A DNA stretch of 64,000 nucleotides. Source: an uncultured Sulfitobacter sp. GTDB lineage: Bacteria > Pseudomonadota > Alphaproteobacteria > Rhodobacterales > Rhodobacteraceae. The translations under genes and the position numbers were made by a program. Positions 26,108 through 35,318 of this stretch are shown piece after piece; the stretch's first letter is position 1, and the number at the start of each line of letters is the position of its first letter. The DNA is taken from assembly GCA_947501805.1 (NCBI GenBank), contig CANMXJ010000006.1, forward strand, positions 175,977 to 239,976. The letters are read 5' to 3'. The notes below the pieces were generated by a model. That model saw nothing but the letters and a program-made list of their open reading frames with translations. It was not told the DNA's origin and ran no database searches.

Positions 26108-27414
26108 CGGAACGTTCTGTGCTTCATACCTCCGCTCGCCCCTTTGTTATCAGCGGGCTGCTTGCGCTTGTCCTGCTCACGTTTGGCTTTGGTCTTTGGG
26201 CCACGCAAACGGAGCTTTCCGGAGCCATCATCACGCCGGGCTATGTGCAGGCTGACCTCAAGCGGCAGGTTGTGCAACATGCCACTGGCGGTGTTGTCGA
26301 GGAGGTTCTCGTTCGTGACGGAACTCTGGTTCAGGCAGGCGATACATTGGCACGTTTAGACACGAAAAAGATGCGGGCCGAGCTGGCTTTTGCGCATGAG
26401 CAGTTGTTTGATCTTGCCACCCAAAAAGTCAGGCTGCGCGCAAGCGCCAATTTGAAACAACAGATAACATTTGATCCCGACCTTTTGGCATCCAGTGCGC
26501 GCGATCCTGTATTGCGTGGACTATTGGAAGGGCAGCGCGGACTGTTCAGGGCCACACGTGCGACCCTAAAGGAACAAAGAAACCAGTTGCGTCAGCAGAT
26601 GGCCCAAATCACCGCGCAGATTGCAGGCATAAACGGGCAAAGGGATTCGTTGAATGTGCAGCTTGAGCTGATCAGGCGAGCCATGGAAAACCAGAAATCG
26701 CTTTTCTCTCGAGGGCTGAGCCAAGCATCAGCTGTGCTGGATCTGGAGCGTGAGATATCAAGATTGGAAGGCGACCTTGCGCAATTGGCGGCGCGGCGGG
26801 CGCAGGCAAAAGAACGGATCGCAGGGATCGAAGTTGAACGACTGCAAAGGATTGCGGCACATCGTGAAAAAAGTATTGAATTGGCCATTAAGCTGGAACA
26901 ACCGATGCGCCGTCTGCGCAACGAAATCCAAATGTTGACTACACAGATTGCCCAAGCCGAAATACGTGCACCAATTTCCGGTATCGTCCACTTGATGCAG
27001 GTGCAATCCCCGTCTGCGGTACTGCGCCCCGCTGAACCTTTGCTCTATCTGGTGTCTCAAGACAGGCCGCGTGTTATCGTTGCCCGTGTCTTGCCCAAGA
27101 ATATTGATCAGGTGAATTTGGGCCAGTTGGTCAAACTGCGCCTCTCTGCAATGCAAGAGCCTACTTCGCCAGAAGTAGTGGGGCATGTAAGCCGGATTTC
27201 GGCAGATGCGATTGTGGATGATGCTACGGGACGGTCCTATTTTAGCGTCGAAGTTACACCGAACAAGAGGGAGATCAGAAGGCTACACGAGAAGAGCAGG
27301 CTGCTGCCGGGTATGCCGGTTGACGTCTTTTTCCAGACGGGGGCATGGTCGCCGATGCACTATTTGGCCAAACCCGTGAAAGACTATTTTACCCGCGCCT
27401 TTCGTGAAAGTTAG
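26104..27414 (+). CDS. HlyD-family type I secretion adaptor (membrane fusion protein)
   Basis: This 436-residue protein has an N-terminal anchor (GLLALVLLTFGFGLWATQTEL), then a lipoyl half (GYVQADLKRQVVQHATGGVVEEVLVRDG). A long coiled-coil hairpin (about 95-270, with repeated QRNQLRQQMAQITAQIAGIN-like runs) follows. A second lipoyl half and beta barrel (EIRAPISGIVHLMQ, VARVLPKNIDQVNLGQ) complete it. It bridges the ABC transporter encoded just upstream to an outer-membrane channel. Starts overlap (ATGA), so stoichiometric expression is likely. Confidence 0.92.
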   Translation: MTERSVLHTSARPFVISGLLALVLLTFGFGLWATQTELSGAIITPGYVQADLKRQVVQHATGGVVEEVLVRDGTLVQAGDTLARLDTKKMRAELAFAHEQLFDLATQKVRLRASANLKQQITFDPDLLASSARDPVLRGLLEGQRGLFRATRATLKEQRNQLRQQMAQITAQIAGINGQRDSLNVQLELIRRAMENQKSLFSRGLSQASAVLDLEREISRLEGDLAQLAARRAQAKERIAGIEVERLQRIAAHREKSIELAIKLEQPMRRLRNEIQMLTTQIAQAEIRAPISGIVHLMQVQSPSAVLRPAEPLLYLVSQDRPRVIVARVLPKNIDQVNLGQLVKLRLSAMQEPTSPEVVGHVSRISADAIVDDATGRSYFSVEVTPNKREIRRLHEKSRLLPGMPVDVFFQTGAWSPMHYLAKPVKDYFTRAFRES

Positions 27415-27495
27415 GGGGCATGCAACCTTGGCCTTTTGATTTCTGCGCAACATCGCTAGCGTTCGCCGTGAACAAACAAACCAAGGATCAGTGTG

Positions 27496-27954
27496 ATGAG
27501 CATTACCGAAAAACTGTCTGAACTGGGCGTGACTTTGCCCGATGCCCCGGCTCCGGCCGCGAACTATGTGCCTTTTGTGCAGGTTGGAAACACCGTCTAT
27601 GTTTCCGGGCAGATCGCAAATGGTCCGGATGGGTTCATCATCGGTAAACTTGGCGCTGATATGGAAATCGAGGCTGGCGCAGAAGCAGCAAAAACTTGCG
27701 CGATTTCTCTGCTGGCGCAGGTCAAAGCGGCATGCGGCGGTGATATCGATCGGTTAGTACGTGTTGTAAAGCTGACAGGGTTCGTAAATTCGACGCCCGA
27801 CTTCACCGATCAGCCGAAGGTCATCAACGGATGTTCCGATTTTCTGGCCGAAGCATTGGGCGACAAAGGCCGCCATGCGCGTTCTGCGGTTTCCGCCGCT
27901 TCCTTGCCATTTGGCGTGGCTGTAGAAATCGAAGGTATTTTTGAAATCGCATGA
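27496..27954 (+). CDS. RidA-family protein
   Basis: This 152-residue YjgF/RidA fold protein contains the segment VQVGNTVYVSGQIANGPDGFI and a C-terminal RHARSAVSAASLPFGVAVEIEGIFEI pattern with the catalytic Arg. RidA hydrolyses reactive enamine and imine intermediates. Some family members (the slightly longer Rid3 to Rid7 groups) lack a known substrate. The ATG at 27496 has AAGGA upstream and avoids the GTG at 27493. It overlaps the next gene by ATGA, so it is co-transcribed with the phosphodiesterase. Confidence 0.86.
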   Translation: MSITEKLSELGVTLPDAPAPAANYVPFVQVGNTVYVSGQIANGPDGFIIGKLGADMEIEAGAEAAKTCAISLLAQVKAACGGDIDRLVRVVKLTGFVNSTPDFTDQPKVINGCSDFLAEALGDKGRHARSAVSAASLPFGVAVEIEGIFEIA

Positions 27955-28712
27955 CACTAAACCGTGATTTCTACGATGTGCCGCTCGCGCATCGTGCCTT
28001 GCATGATGTAACTGATGGCCGCCCTGAAAACAGCCGGGCGGCTATCAGTGCTGCAATTGCCGAAGGGTACGGGATCGAGATTGATGTCCAGCTTAGCGCG
28101 GATGGTGCGGCCATGGTGTTTCACGACTACGGTCTTGAGCGCCTGACAGGTGAAAAAGGCACGGTGCGATTGCGTCCGGCCGGAGATTTGGCGCAAATTC
28201 CATTATTGGGCGGCGACGAGGGCATTCCGGATTTGAAAGAAGTTCTGGACCTGGTTGCGGGGCAGGTGCCACTGGTCATTGAACTTAAGGATCAGGATGG
28301 CGGCATGGGCAAGAGCATCGGCGCGCTGGAACGCGCGACGGCAGAAGCGGTGCAGGGGTATGATGGCCTGTTGGCGGTCATGTCTTTCAACCCTCATTCT
28401 GTGGCCAAGATGGCCGAGTTGCTGCCGGATATCCCGCGTGGACTAGTGACGAGCGCGTACCGGTACGAAGATTGGCCATTGCCAAGGGCAATATGTGACC
28501 ATTTGCGCGACATTCCTGATTATGATCGGGTTGCTGCGTGTTTCATCAGCCATGAAGTTGACGATCTGGCCGCTCCCCGCGTGGCGGCGCTAAAGGATCA
28601 GGGTGCGATGATCTGTTGTTGGACAGTATGCAGCGTGACAATTGAGGCGGAGGCGCGCAAGATAGCCCATAATATTACCTTTGAAGGCTACCGCGCCGCC
28701 CTTGGCGCTTGA
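27951..28712 (+). CDS. glycerophosphodiester phosphodiesterase, cytosolic UgpQ-like
   Basis: The protein has 253 residues in a TIM-barrel GDPD fold. Active-site segments are AHRALHD, ENSRAAIS, GIEIDVQLSADGAAMVFHD and VIELKDQDGG, with the metal Glu/Asp and paired His residues. No signal peptide is present, so it acts in the cytosol, hydrolysing glycerophosphodiesters to glycerol-3-phosphate and an alcohol. It is translationally coupled to the RidA gene. UgpQ-like membership is likely from its short length. Confidence 0.85.
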   Translation: MTLNRDFYDVPLAHRALHDVTDGRPENSRAAISAAIAEGYGIEIDVQLSADGAAMVFHDYGLERLTGEKGTVRLRPAGDLAQIPLLGGDEGIPDLKEVLDLVAGQVPLVIELKDQDGGMGKSIGALERATAEAVQGYDGLLAVMSFNPHSVAKMAELLPDIPRGLVTSAYRYEDWPLPRAICDHLRDIPDYDRVAACFISHEVDDLAAPRVAALKDQGAMICCWTVCSVTIEAEARKIAHNITFEGYRAALGA

Positions 28713-28761
28713 TCCGCATGCATTGCACCACAGATAAGGTGCAACTGACGTGGGGCGGTGG

Positions 28762-29949
28762 ATGAGCAATCAAAGCATAGAAATCAGGCTGGTGGCGGAA
28801 ATTGCCGAGATCGGGCAAGCCGATTGGGACGCTTGTGCCTGCACCGAGGCGGTCGATGGTGCGCGACCAAATGATCCGTTCACCACCTACAGGTTTTTAT
28901 CTGCGCTAGAAGATAGCGGCAGCGTCGGTCCCGGCACGGGCTGGCAACAGCAATACCTGACAGCCTACATCGAGGGTCAGCTGATTGCAGTTGCTCCGAT
29001 GTACGCCAAGATGCACTCGCAAGGTGAATACATCTTTGATCACAATTGGGCGCATGCGTTTGAGCGGGCAGGCGGGCATTATTATCCCAAACTGCAGATT
29101 GCCGTGCCACATACACCGGCGACTGGCCGCCGGTTTTTAACCCGCGCAGGGTTTGAAGATGTGGGCAAACAGGCGTTGATCCAAGGCGCGATGCAAGTGA
29201 CCGAAAACAACACCTTGTCGTCGGTTCACATTACGTTTTGCACGCAGGAAGAAGCAGAGTTTGCCGAAAGATTGGGAATGATGGTGCGTAAGAACCAGCA
29301 ATTCCATTGGCGCAACGAGGGGTATTCTAATTTCGATGACTTTTTGGCTAGTCTCAATTCGCGCAAGCGGAAGAATATCCGCAAGGAACGGTTGCAGGCG
29401 CAAGGCTTTGGCGGGGACATTCTAACGTTTACCGGCAATCAGATCGAGCCGGAGCACTGGGATGCCTTTTGGCAGTTTTATCAGGATACGGGCGCACGCA
29501 AATGGGGGACGCCGTACCTGACGCGGCAGTTCTTTGACATTGCTCAGGAAACCCTGCGTGATGATATGGCGCTGGTCTTGGCGCGGCGGGACGGGCGTTG
29601 GATTGCTGGTGCGTTGAACTTTATCGGGTCTGATGCGTTATACGGCAGATACTGGGGCTGCACAGAGCATCATCCCTGTTTGCATTTTGAACTGTGCTAT
29701 TATCAAGCGATTGATTTTGCGATTGCAAACGACCTTGGCACGGTAGAGGCAGGCGCGCAGGGGGAACACAAACTGGCACGAGGATATTTGCCGACGCCAA
29801 CTTGGTCATTGCACTGGATGCGTGATGAGGGATTTGCACGTGCTGTAGGCGAGTATCTGCAGGCCGAACGGGACGCCGTTGACCACGAGATTGAAGTTTT
29901 GACAGAATACGGGCCGTTTAAGCAGGCTCAGGTTGAGGAACAGGAATGA
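28762..29949 (+). CDS. FemAB/GNAT-like acetyltransferase (DUF482 group)
   Basis: The protein has 395 residues. It resembles the DUF482 set of alphaproteobacterial proteins with a GNAT fold related to FemAB peptidoglycan aminoacyltransferases. Segments include [40 protein letters not shown], and [17 protein letters not shown]. The catalytic role is unproven. The ATG at 28762 is chosen over the upstream GTG; no strong ribosome site separates them. It overlaps the next gene by ATGA. Confidence 0.78.
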   Translation: MSNQSIEIRLVAEIAEIGQADWDACACTEAVDGARPNDPFTTYRFLSALEDSGSVGPGTGWQQQYLTAYIEGQLIAVAPMYAKMHSQGEYIFDHNWAHAFERAGGHYYPKLQIAVPHTPATGRRFLTRAGFEDVGKQALIQGAMQVTENNTLSSVHITFCTQEEAEFAERLGMMVRKNQQFHWRNEGYSNFDDFLASLNSRKRKNIRKERLQAQGFGGDILTFTGNQIEPEHWDAFWQFYQDTGARKWGTPYLTRQFFDIAQETLRDDMALVLARRDGRWIAGALNFIGSDALYGRYWGCTEHHPCLHFELCYYQAIDFAIANDLGTVEAGAQGEHKLARGYLPTPTWSLHWMRDEGFARAVGEYLQAERDAVDHEIEVLTEYGPFKQAQVEEQE

Positions 29950-30254
29950 CAGAATTACTCAGTGAAGCGACGCGCCAGACGGTATTGCAGCCCTTGTTCG
30001 ACACGGGTTGGGAAATGGTTGAGGGGCGTGACGCGATCCATAAGACGTTTGTTTTCACTAATTTCGTCTCGGCTTTTGGCTGGATGACACAGGTGGCGAT
30101 CTGGTCGGAAAAATGGGATCATCACCCTGAATGGAGCAACGTTTACAAGACAGTAAACGTCACATTGACCACCCATGATGTCGACGGGCTAAGCACCTTG
30201 GACGCCAAGCTGGCGCGCAAGATGGACAAGCTGGTTGCTGGCTCGCAAGGGTGA
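29946..30254 (+). CDS. phhB: 4a-hydroxytetrahydrobiopterin dehydratase
   Basis: This 102-residue pterin-4a-carbinolamine dehydratase has the family's [19 protein letters not shown] segment, which holds the paired histidines. [18 protein letters not shown] helix precedes it, and [15 protein letters not shown] follows it. It dehydrates 4a-hydroxytetrahydrobiopterin to the quinonoid dihydrobiopterin, supporting aromatic amino acid hydroxylases. No hydroxylase lies beside it, so it may also have a role in molybdopterin or general folate protection, which is known in some bacteria. Confidence 0.92.
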   Translation: MTELLSEATRQTVLQPLFDTGWEMVEGRDAIHKTFVFTNFVSAFGWMTQVAIWSEKWDHHPEWSNVYKTVNVTLTTHDVDGLSTLDAKLARKMDKLVAGSQG

Positions 30255-30261
30255 ATGAGAC

Positions 30262-31110
30262 GTGATTAACGACTTGATGACGACTGAACTTTGGGGCGGT
30301 AAAACGCTGTCTGATCTATTGACGCTTGAATTTCTGGCCAGTGCTGCGGGCTCAATTCTGGGCGCGATCGCAATTCTTCTATTGGGTTGGATCGTGTCGA
30401 AATGGTTGCAAAATCGCGTTGCCAGTCTGGGCCGCAGGAACAGGCATCTGGACGAGATGTTGTTCGATTTCCTCGCGTCCATCGTACGCTATGTGGTCAT
30501 GGGCTTTACCTTCCTGTTTGTGCTAAACACATTCGGGGTACAAACGACATCGGTGGTTGCCGTTATTGGTGCTGCGGGGCTGGCGATTGGTCTGGCGTTG
30601 CAGGGCACATTGTCCAACGTGGCGGCAGGTGTGATGCTGATCCTGTTCCGTCCGATCAAGATCGGTGATTTTGTCGAAGTTTCAGGCAAAATGGGAACGG
30701 TGCGGCAGATCAACCTGAATTTCACGGAGTTGGCAGATATGAGCAACGTACAGGTGATTGTGCCCAATTCCGAAGTCTGGGGCAACGTAATCACAAATTA
30801 TTCGACCAACGACAAGCGGCGTGCGGAGTGGACTTTTGGTGTGGGTTACGGGGCCAACCTTAGGGATGCGGAAACGATTATCCGCGATGTGATCATGGCC
30901 GACTCCCGTGCGCACAGCGATCCGGCACCGTTTATTCAGGTCACGAACCTTGGCGATAGCTCTGTCGATTTTCTGGTGCGGGTTTGGTGCAACGCGAGTG
31001 ATTACTTTGTCTTCAAGGCTGATATGACTCGTCAGGTAAAGGAGGCGCTGGATGCGGGCGGGGTGGATATTCCATTCCCGACACGTACAATGATCCAAGC
31101 GTCTAGCTAG
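30262..31110 (+). CDS. MscS-family small-conductance mechanosensitive channel
   Basis: This 282-residue channel starts at a GTG at 30262. Three N-terminal membrane helices are followed by the pore-lining TM3 (GAAGLAIGLALQGTLSNVAAGVM) with the typical Gly/Ala packing. The beta domain (FRPIKIGDFVEVSGKMGTVRQINLNFTEL) and the C-terminal alpha/beta part with VKEALDAGGVDIPFPTRTM complete it. Its size equals MscS of E. coli (286). It opens on membrane tension to release osmolytes. It follows phhB by 7 nt. Confidence 0.93.
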   Translation: MINDLMTTELWGGKTLSDLLTLEFLASAAGSILGAIAILLLGWIVSKWLQNRVASLGRRNRHLDEMLFDFLASIVRYVVMGFTFLFVLNTFGVQTTSVVAVIGAAGLAIGLALQGTLSNVAAGVMLILFRPIKIGDFVEVSGKMGTVRQINLNFTELADMSNVQVIVPNSEVWGNVITNYSTNDKRRAEWTFGVGYGANLRDAETIIRDVIMADSRAHSDPAPFIQVTNLGDSSVDFLVRVWCNASDYFVFKADMTRQVKEALDAGGVDIPFPTRTMIQASS

Positions 31111-31138
31111 ACCCGTATCACTGCTAAATGCTTGAAAA

Positions 31139-31173
31139 TGAAGGTGGGACGCATCAAGCGCCCCGCCTTTTTC
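31139..31173. terminator. bidirectional terminator between mscS and peroxiredoxin
   Basis: AAGGTGGG-acgcatcaagcg-CCCCGCCTT, with one G-T wobble, is flanked by A-rich sequence and a TTTTTC run. It serves convergent genes on both strands. Confidence 0.65.
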
Positions 31174-31662
31174 TTACATGCTGGCAAGCAGGCCTTCACC
31201 GCCGGAGACGTCGCAAACGCCGGGGTTTTCCTCTTCTTGCAACAGTGTCACCTTACCGTCGTCAATCAGCATGGCGTAACGCTTGGAACGTGCGATCAGA
31301 CCCGCTGGTGGGGCGTCAAAATCCATGCCGATTGCCTTGGTGAATTCGGATGACGCATCGGCCAGCATTGTAATGCCGGCCGCAGTTGCGCCTGTCGCTT
31401 CGCCCCATGCTTGCATGACGAAGGGGTCGTTGCAGGACACACAGATGATTTCATCTACGCCTTTGGCATCAAACTGGTCTTTGGTGCGTACAAAGCTGGG
31501 AACATGGGCAGAGTGGCATGTCGGTGTAAATGCACCCGGCACTGCAAAGACGACAACTTTGCGTCCCTTAACCTTGTCTGCCATCTGCACAGGCGCTGGA
31601 CCTTCCGCACCCATTTGGACCAATGTTGCGTCAGGAAGCGTATCACCTTGGGAAATTGTCAT
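31174..31662 (-). CDS. peroxiredoxin, Prx5-like
   Basis: The protein has 162 residues. The peroxidatic cysteine is C49 in VPGAFTPTCHSAHVPSF. Further cysteines occur in IICVSCNDPF and near the C-terminus (NPGVCDVSGG), which could act as resolving residues. The pattern matches the Prx5/hybrid-Prx group. It reduces hydrogen peroxide and organic hydroperoxides with glutathione or thioredoxin. It is monocistronic and convergent with mscS. Confidence 0.9.
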   Translation of the reverse strand: MTISQGDTLPDATLVQMGAEGPAPVQMADKVKGRKVVVFAVPGAFTPTCHSAHVPSFVRTKDQFDAKGVDEIICVSCNDPFVMQAWGEATGATAAGITMLADASSEFTKAIGMDFDAPPAGLIARSKRYAMLIDDGKVTLLQEEENPGVCDVSGGEGLLASM

Positions 31663-31751
31663 CGTTGTCGCCTTTCATGTGATTGCGTATCTCGTTGTGG
31701 AACATATAGGTTTCCAGAGCGGATGCGACCAGTCAATTGGAGAGAGAATTC

Positions 31752-32960
31752 ATGGGCCATGTGATAGTGATCGGAGCGGGTCAGGCGGGATCGTCTTGCG
31801 TCGCCAAATTGCGCAATGACGGTTTTGAGGGACGCGTGACCCTGATCGGCTCTGAACCCGTGCCACCCTATCAACGCCCGCCACTAAGCAAAGCGTACCT
31901 AATGGGGGAGATGGCGTTGGAGCGGTTGTACCTACGCCCCGAAGCATTCTACGCCGAACACGACATCGACCTGCGCATGGATACCACCGTCGAAGCGATT
32001 GATACAGCTACGCAAACGGTACAGATCAAGGGTGAAACCTTGCAGTATGACGATCTGGTTTTAACCACCGGGTCGGTACCTAACCGGTTGCCAGCCGCCA
32101 TCGGCGGTGCGTTGGGCGGGGTGCATGTGGTGCGTGATCTGGCGGATGTGGATGCAATGGCTCCTCGCTTTGTCAAGGATGCGAAGGTGCTGATCGTTGG
32201 TGGTGGTTATATCGGGTTGGAGGCCGCATCGGTGGCTGCCAAACTGGGGTTGCAGGTGACATTGGTCGAGATGTCGGAACGTATCTTGCAACGTGTTGCA
32301 GCACCCGAAACCAGTGATTTTTTCCGCGCCCTGCATCAAGCACACGGTGTTGATATTCGCGAAGGTATCGGGCTTGATTCTCTGTTGGGCGAGGGTTCTG
32401 TCAGCGGTGCGTTGTTGTCTGATGGTAGTGAACTTGATGTTGATTTCGTGATTGTCGGTGTTGGCATCACGCCCGGAACAGCACTGGCGAAAGCCGCCGG
32501 AATAACACTTGAAAATGGTATCAAGGTAGATGCGCAAGGCCACACATCTGTCAAGGGAGTATGGGCTGCTGGCGATTGCACTTCTTTTCCGTATCGTGGC
32601 GGGCGTATCCGGTTGGAATCTGTTCCGAACGCCATTGATCAGGCAGAATGCGTGGCCGAAAACATAATGGGCGCAGCAAAAGAGTACGTCGCAAAGCCGT
32701 GGTTCTGGTCGGATCAATACGATGTGAAACTCCAGATTGCGGGCCTTAACACCGGCTATGACCGCGTTGTCACACGCCGTACGGACGCGGATAGTGTCGC
32801 GTTCTGGTATTATCGGGGTGATGAATTGTTGGCTGTTGATGCAATGAATGATCCACGCGGGTTTATGGTGGGTAAGCGTTTGATCGAAAGCGGAAAATCT
32901 CCGGCACCTGAATTGATTGCCGACCCTGATACGGACCTCAAGGCCTTGTTGAAAGCGTGA
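31752..32960 (+). CDS. FAD-dependent NAD(P)H:ferredoxin reductase (rubredoxin/ferredoxin reductase-like)
   Basis: This 402-residue flavoprotein has the FAD fingerprint VIVIGAGQAGSSCV, the ATG/xxx LTTGSVPNRLP motif, and an NAD(P) fingerprint LIVGGGYIGLEAA. The second FAD motif is VKGVWAAGDCTSFPYRG, and a C-terminal reductase domain includes FWSDQYDVKLQIAG. It resembles electron donors of P450 and dioxygenase systems (rhodocoxin, putidaredoxin reductase). No ferredoxin or P450 is adjacent. The ATG at 31752 has GGAGAGAG upstream. Its end overlaps rsmD by 4 nt. Confidence 0.9.
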   Translation: MGHVIVIGAGQAGSSCVAKLRNDGFEGRVTLIGSEPVPPYQRPPLSKAYLMGEMALERLYLRPEAFYAEHDIDLRMDTTVEAIDTATQTVQIKGETLQYDDLVLTTGSVPNRLPAAIGGALGGVHVVRDLADVDAMAPRFVKDAKVLIVGGGYIGLEAASVAAKLGLQVTLVEMSERILQRVAAPETSDFFRALHQAHGVDIREGIGLDSLLGEGSVSGALLSDGSELDVDFVIVGVGITPGTALAKAAGITLENGIKVDAQGHTSVKGVWAAGDCTSFPYRGGRIRLESVPNAIDQAECVAENIMGAAKEYVAKPWFWSDQYDVKLQIAGLNTGYDRVVTRRTDADSVAFWYYRGDELLAVDAMNDPRGFMVGKRLIESGKSPAPELIADPDTDLKALLKA

Positions 32961-33511
32961 GGATTATTGCCGGAAAATCGCGGGGAACGATTTTGGCAGA
33001 TGTTGGCAAGGGCGACGAGGCCGCTCATCTGCGCCCCACATCGGACCGTGTGCGCGAAAGTCTTTTCTCCATGCTGGCGCATCACAACGTAATAAATGAT
33101 GCGCGTGTACTAGACCTCTTTGCGGGCACCGGTGCGCTGGGGCTTGAGGCGCTGTCGCGGGGCGCGTCAGAGGTTTGCTTTGTCGAAAACGGGCGTATTG
33201 CGCAAAAATTGATAACCGAAAACGTCAAGAAACTACGGGTCGAACACCAGACCACGGTGTTGCGCAGTGACGCAACGCGCCTTGCCCCTTGCTCCATCCA
33301 ACCCTTTGATCTGGTGTTTATGGATCCGCCTTATGGCAAGTCGATGGGGCAAAAGGCTCTTGCTGCGGCATTGGCGGGTGGTTGGCTGGCTCCCGATGCT
33401 ACGATCGTCTGGGAGGAATCCGCGCCGATGCACGCGCCTGCAGGTTTCATCCGCAAGGATACCCGCAAGTATGGCGACACCCATGTTACGCTGATGCAGG
33501 TTACATCATAG
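32957..33511 (+). CDS. rsmD: 16S rRNA (guanine966-N2)-methyltransferase
   Basis: The protein has 184 residues and starts with GTG (RIIAGKSRGTIL). The SAM site is ARVLDLFAGTGALGLEALSRGA, and the catalytic motif is DLVFMDPPYGKSM (DPPY). It adds a methyl group to G966 of 16S rRNA. It is coupled to the upstream flavoprotein by ATGA overlap, and convergent with the downstream aminotransferase with 11 bases of overlap. Confidence 0.94.
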   Translation: MRIIAGKSRGTILADVGKGDEAAHLRPTSDRVRESLFSMLAHHNVINDARVLDLFAGTGALGLEALSRGASEVCFVENGRIAQKLITENVKKLRVEHQTTVLRSDATRLAPCSIQPFDLVFMDPPYGKSMGQKALAAALAGGWLAPDATIVWEESAPMHAPAGFIRKDTRKYGDTHVTLMQVTS

Positions 33512-34712
33512 AACGGATCGCTGCGCCCAGCCGCGTCATGCCTTCAATAATTTGTGCATCATCCGCTAATGAAAAGCTAAGGCGCAGTGTATTTGCCCCA
33601 GACCGGTCTGCAAAAAACGCCTGACCCGGTACAAAGGCGAGCTTTTGGGTTTCAAGCGCCGTCTTAAGCAGGTCACCACCATCCATCGTTTTGGGCAATG
33701 TGACCCAGACGAACATGCCGCCTTCGGGCTTGGTCCATGTTACGCCCTCGGGCATATGTGCGTCCAACGCCGCCAGCATCGTGTCGCGCCGTGCGGCATA
33801 GGTACGGCGCAGTGTGGCTGTGTGATCTTCAAAAACAGATCGTGCAACAGTGTTGATCGCCATTTGATTAAGCGTCGAGGAATGCAAATCGGACGCTTGT
33901 TTCATAAGCACCAGTTGCGAAACGACAGAAGCTGCACCACAAACCCAGCCCACACGCAATCCGGGGGCGAGTGTCTTGGAAAAGCTGCCGCAATAAAGTG
34001 TGCGACATTCCTCGATGCTGCCTTTGCGTGAGATTTCCAGCGCCAGCATTGGAGGGATGGGATCGCCATCATAGCGCAAGGATTGATAGGCGGAATCCTC
34101 GATAATCGCGATGTCCAGTGCGTCCGCCAGATCAAGGATGTTCTCACGTGCGGTTCGATCCAGCGTCTCGCCCGTCGGGTTGGCAAAATCGACTGAGGCA
34201 TAAGCAAACTTCACGCGCCCCCCTGCCGCTTTGGCCGTTTCTGCGTAATCTGCGGCTGACCGGTTGCCGCCGGGGATCAGGCGATCATAAGTCGGCTCAT
34301 AGGCGTTGAAAGCGCCTAGAGCACCCATGTACGTAGGCCAGCTGACCAGTGCGGTATCGTTTGGAGACAGCATTAGTTTGCCCAGATAATCAAGGGCTTG
34401 TTGGGAACCGGAGGTGATCAGGATGTTGTCTCGCGAGCAGGGAACGCCAAGGGCGGCCATCTGCTCCACAATCCAGTCACGCAGGGGACCGTAACCTTCG
34501 GAAACGGAATATTGCAATGCGGCAGAAGAGTTCGAGGGCGAGAGTGCATCGGTCATTGCGCCTTGAAATGCATCGACGGGAAACAGCTTGGGATCGGGAA
34601 TACCGCCTGCAAACGAGATAATATCGGGCTGATCCAGCAGTTTGAGCAGCTCGCGGATCTCGCTGGCCTTCATGCGACCCATACGGGTGGCAAAGATATC
34701 GTTCCAATTCAT
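33501..34712 (-). CDS. PLP-dependent aminotransferase (2-aminoadipate-transaminase-like)
   Basis: The protein has 403 residues. Features are ISFAGGIPDPKLFPVD, LQYSVSEGYGPLRDWIVEQM, NILITSGSQQALDYLGKLML, VDFANPTGETLDR, the PLP lysine in YCGSFSKTLAPGLRVGW, and the substrate Arg in LRLSFSLADD. It belongs to the class I aminotransferases related to MocR regulators and LysN, without the N-terminal DNA-binding domain. Substrate is unclear. A TTCCC-tattatt-GGGAA inverted repeat (34724-34740) lies just upstream and may be a control site. Confidence 0.86.
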   Translation of the reverse strand: MNWNDIFATRMGRMKASEIRELLKLLDQPDIISFAGGIPDPKLFPVDAFQGAMTDALSPSNSSAALQYSVSEGYGPLRDWIVEQMAALGVPCSRDNILITSGSQQALDYLGKLMLSPNDTALVSWPTYMGALGAFNAYEPTYDRLIPGGNRSAADYAETAKAAGGRVKFAYASVDFANPTGETLDRTARENILDLADALDIAIIEDSAYQSLRYDGDPIPPMLALEISRKGSIEECRTLYCGSFSKTLAPGLRVGWVCGAASVVSQLVLMKQASDLHSSTLNQMAINTVARSVFEDHTATLRRTYAARRDTMLAALDAHMPEGVTWTKPEGGMFVWVTLPKTMDGGDLLKTALETQKLAFVPGQAFFADRSGANTLRLSFSLADDAQIIEGMTRLGAAIRSMM

Positions 34713-34723
34713 GTCAGAATCCC

Positions 34724-34740
34724 TTCCCTATTATTGGGAA
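34724..34740. promoter_or_regulatory. inverted repeat upstream of the aminotransferase
   Basis: TTCCC-tattatt-GGGAA is a 5-7-5 inverted repeat 12 bases before the minus-strand start. It may be an operator; this is an inference from symmetry and position alone. Confidence 0.3.
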
Positions 34741-34794
34741 AACAGCACAGAACGAAATTTATGGCAATGATTATTACCTATTTGGAGTGTTTTA

Positions 34795-35313
34795 TTACAA
34801 TGGCCAGTTTTCGATCCGCTGTTGCTTCTTGGCAAACAGGGCAAACACGGGACCAAGCAATCCTACCATGCGCCCCGTGAAAGCAGGTCTGCCCGTCTCA
34901 GCAACAGATTTGAGGTTGGAGGCAATAAACCCCTGAGAACCCAGCATTTCTTTGTGTAGCTTGCTGCCTTCGATGGCCTCGGTAATGATCAGGTCAAATT
35001 CTGTACCCCCGTCTTTTTCACGCAGTTCATAGGTCACAACGCAGGGCGGTTCATCAATGTTGGTCATCTTGAACGTGTGGGCATAGCGATGTGGTGGCTC
35101 AAAGGTGATCACTTCGCCCACGACCATCGTAATTTTGCCGTTCGGATGGACCATCCGCATCTTTTCACCAGGTTTTAACCCGTCCTTCGTCTGGCAAACT
35201 GCGCCAAAAAAGAAAGGCAAGGGCTTGTCTGTGGCGACCAGCGTTGACCAAACAATTTCAATTGGAGCATTGATAAACGTGCGGCTGATGGATTTCGGGG
35301 CATGTTTGGTCAT
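34795..35313 (-). CDS. SRPBCC (AHSA1-like) protein
   Basis: The protein has 172 residues with the AHSA1/START-like fold. It begins with the ISRTFINAPIEIVWSTLVATD strand and ends with an amphipathic helix and hydrophobic stretch. The pattern FKMTNIDEPPCVVTYELREKDGGTEFDLIITEA fits the sheet edge. The typical pairing with an ArsR repressor is present upstream, only 5 nt away. Such pairs are common in Rhodobacterales; the ligand is unknown. Confidence 0.85.
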   Translation of the reverse strand: MTKHAPKSISRTFINAPIEIVWSTLVATDKPLPFFFGAVCQTKDGLKPGEKMRMVHPNGKITMVVGEVITFEPPHRYAHTFKMTNIDEPPCVVTYELREKDGGTEFDLIITEAIEGSKLHKEMLGSQGFIASNLKSVAETGRPAFTGRMVGLLGPVFALFAKKQQRIENWPL

Positions 35314-35318
35314 AGAGA

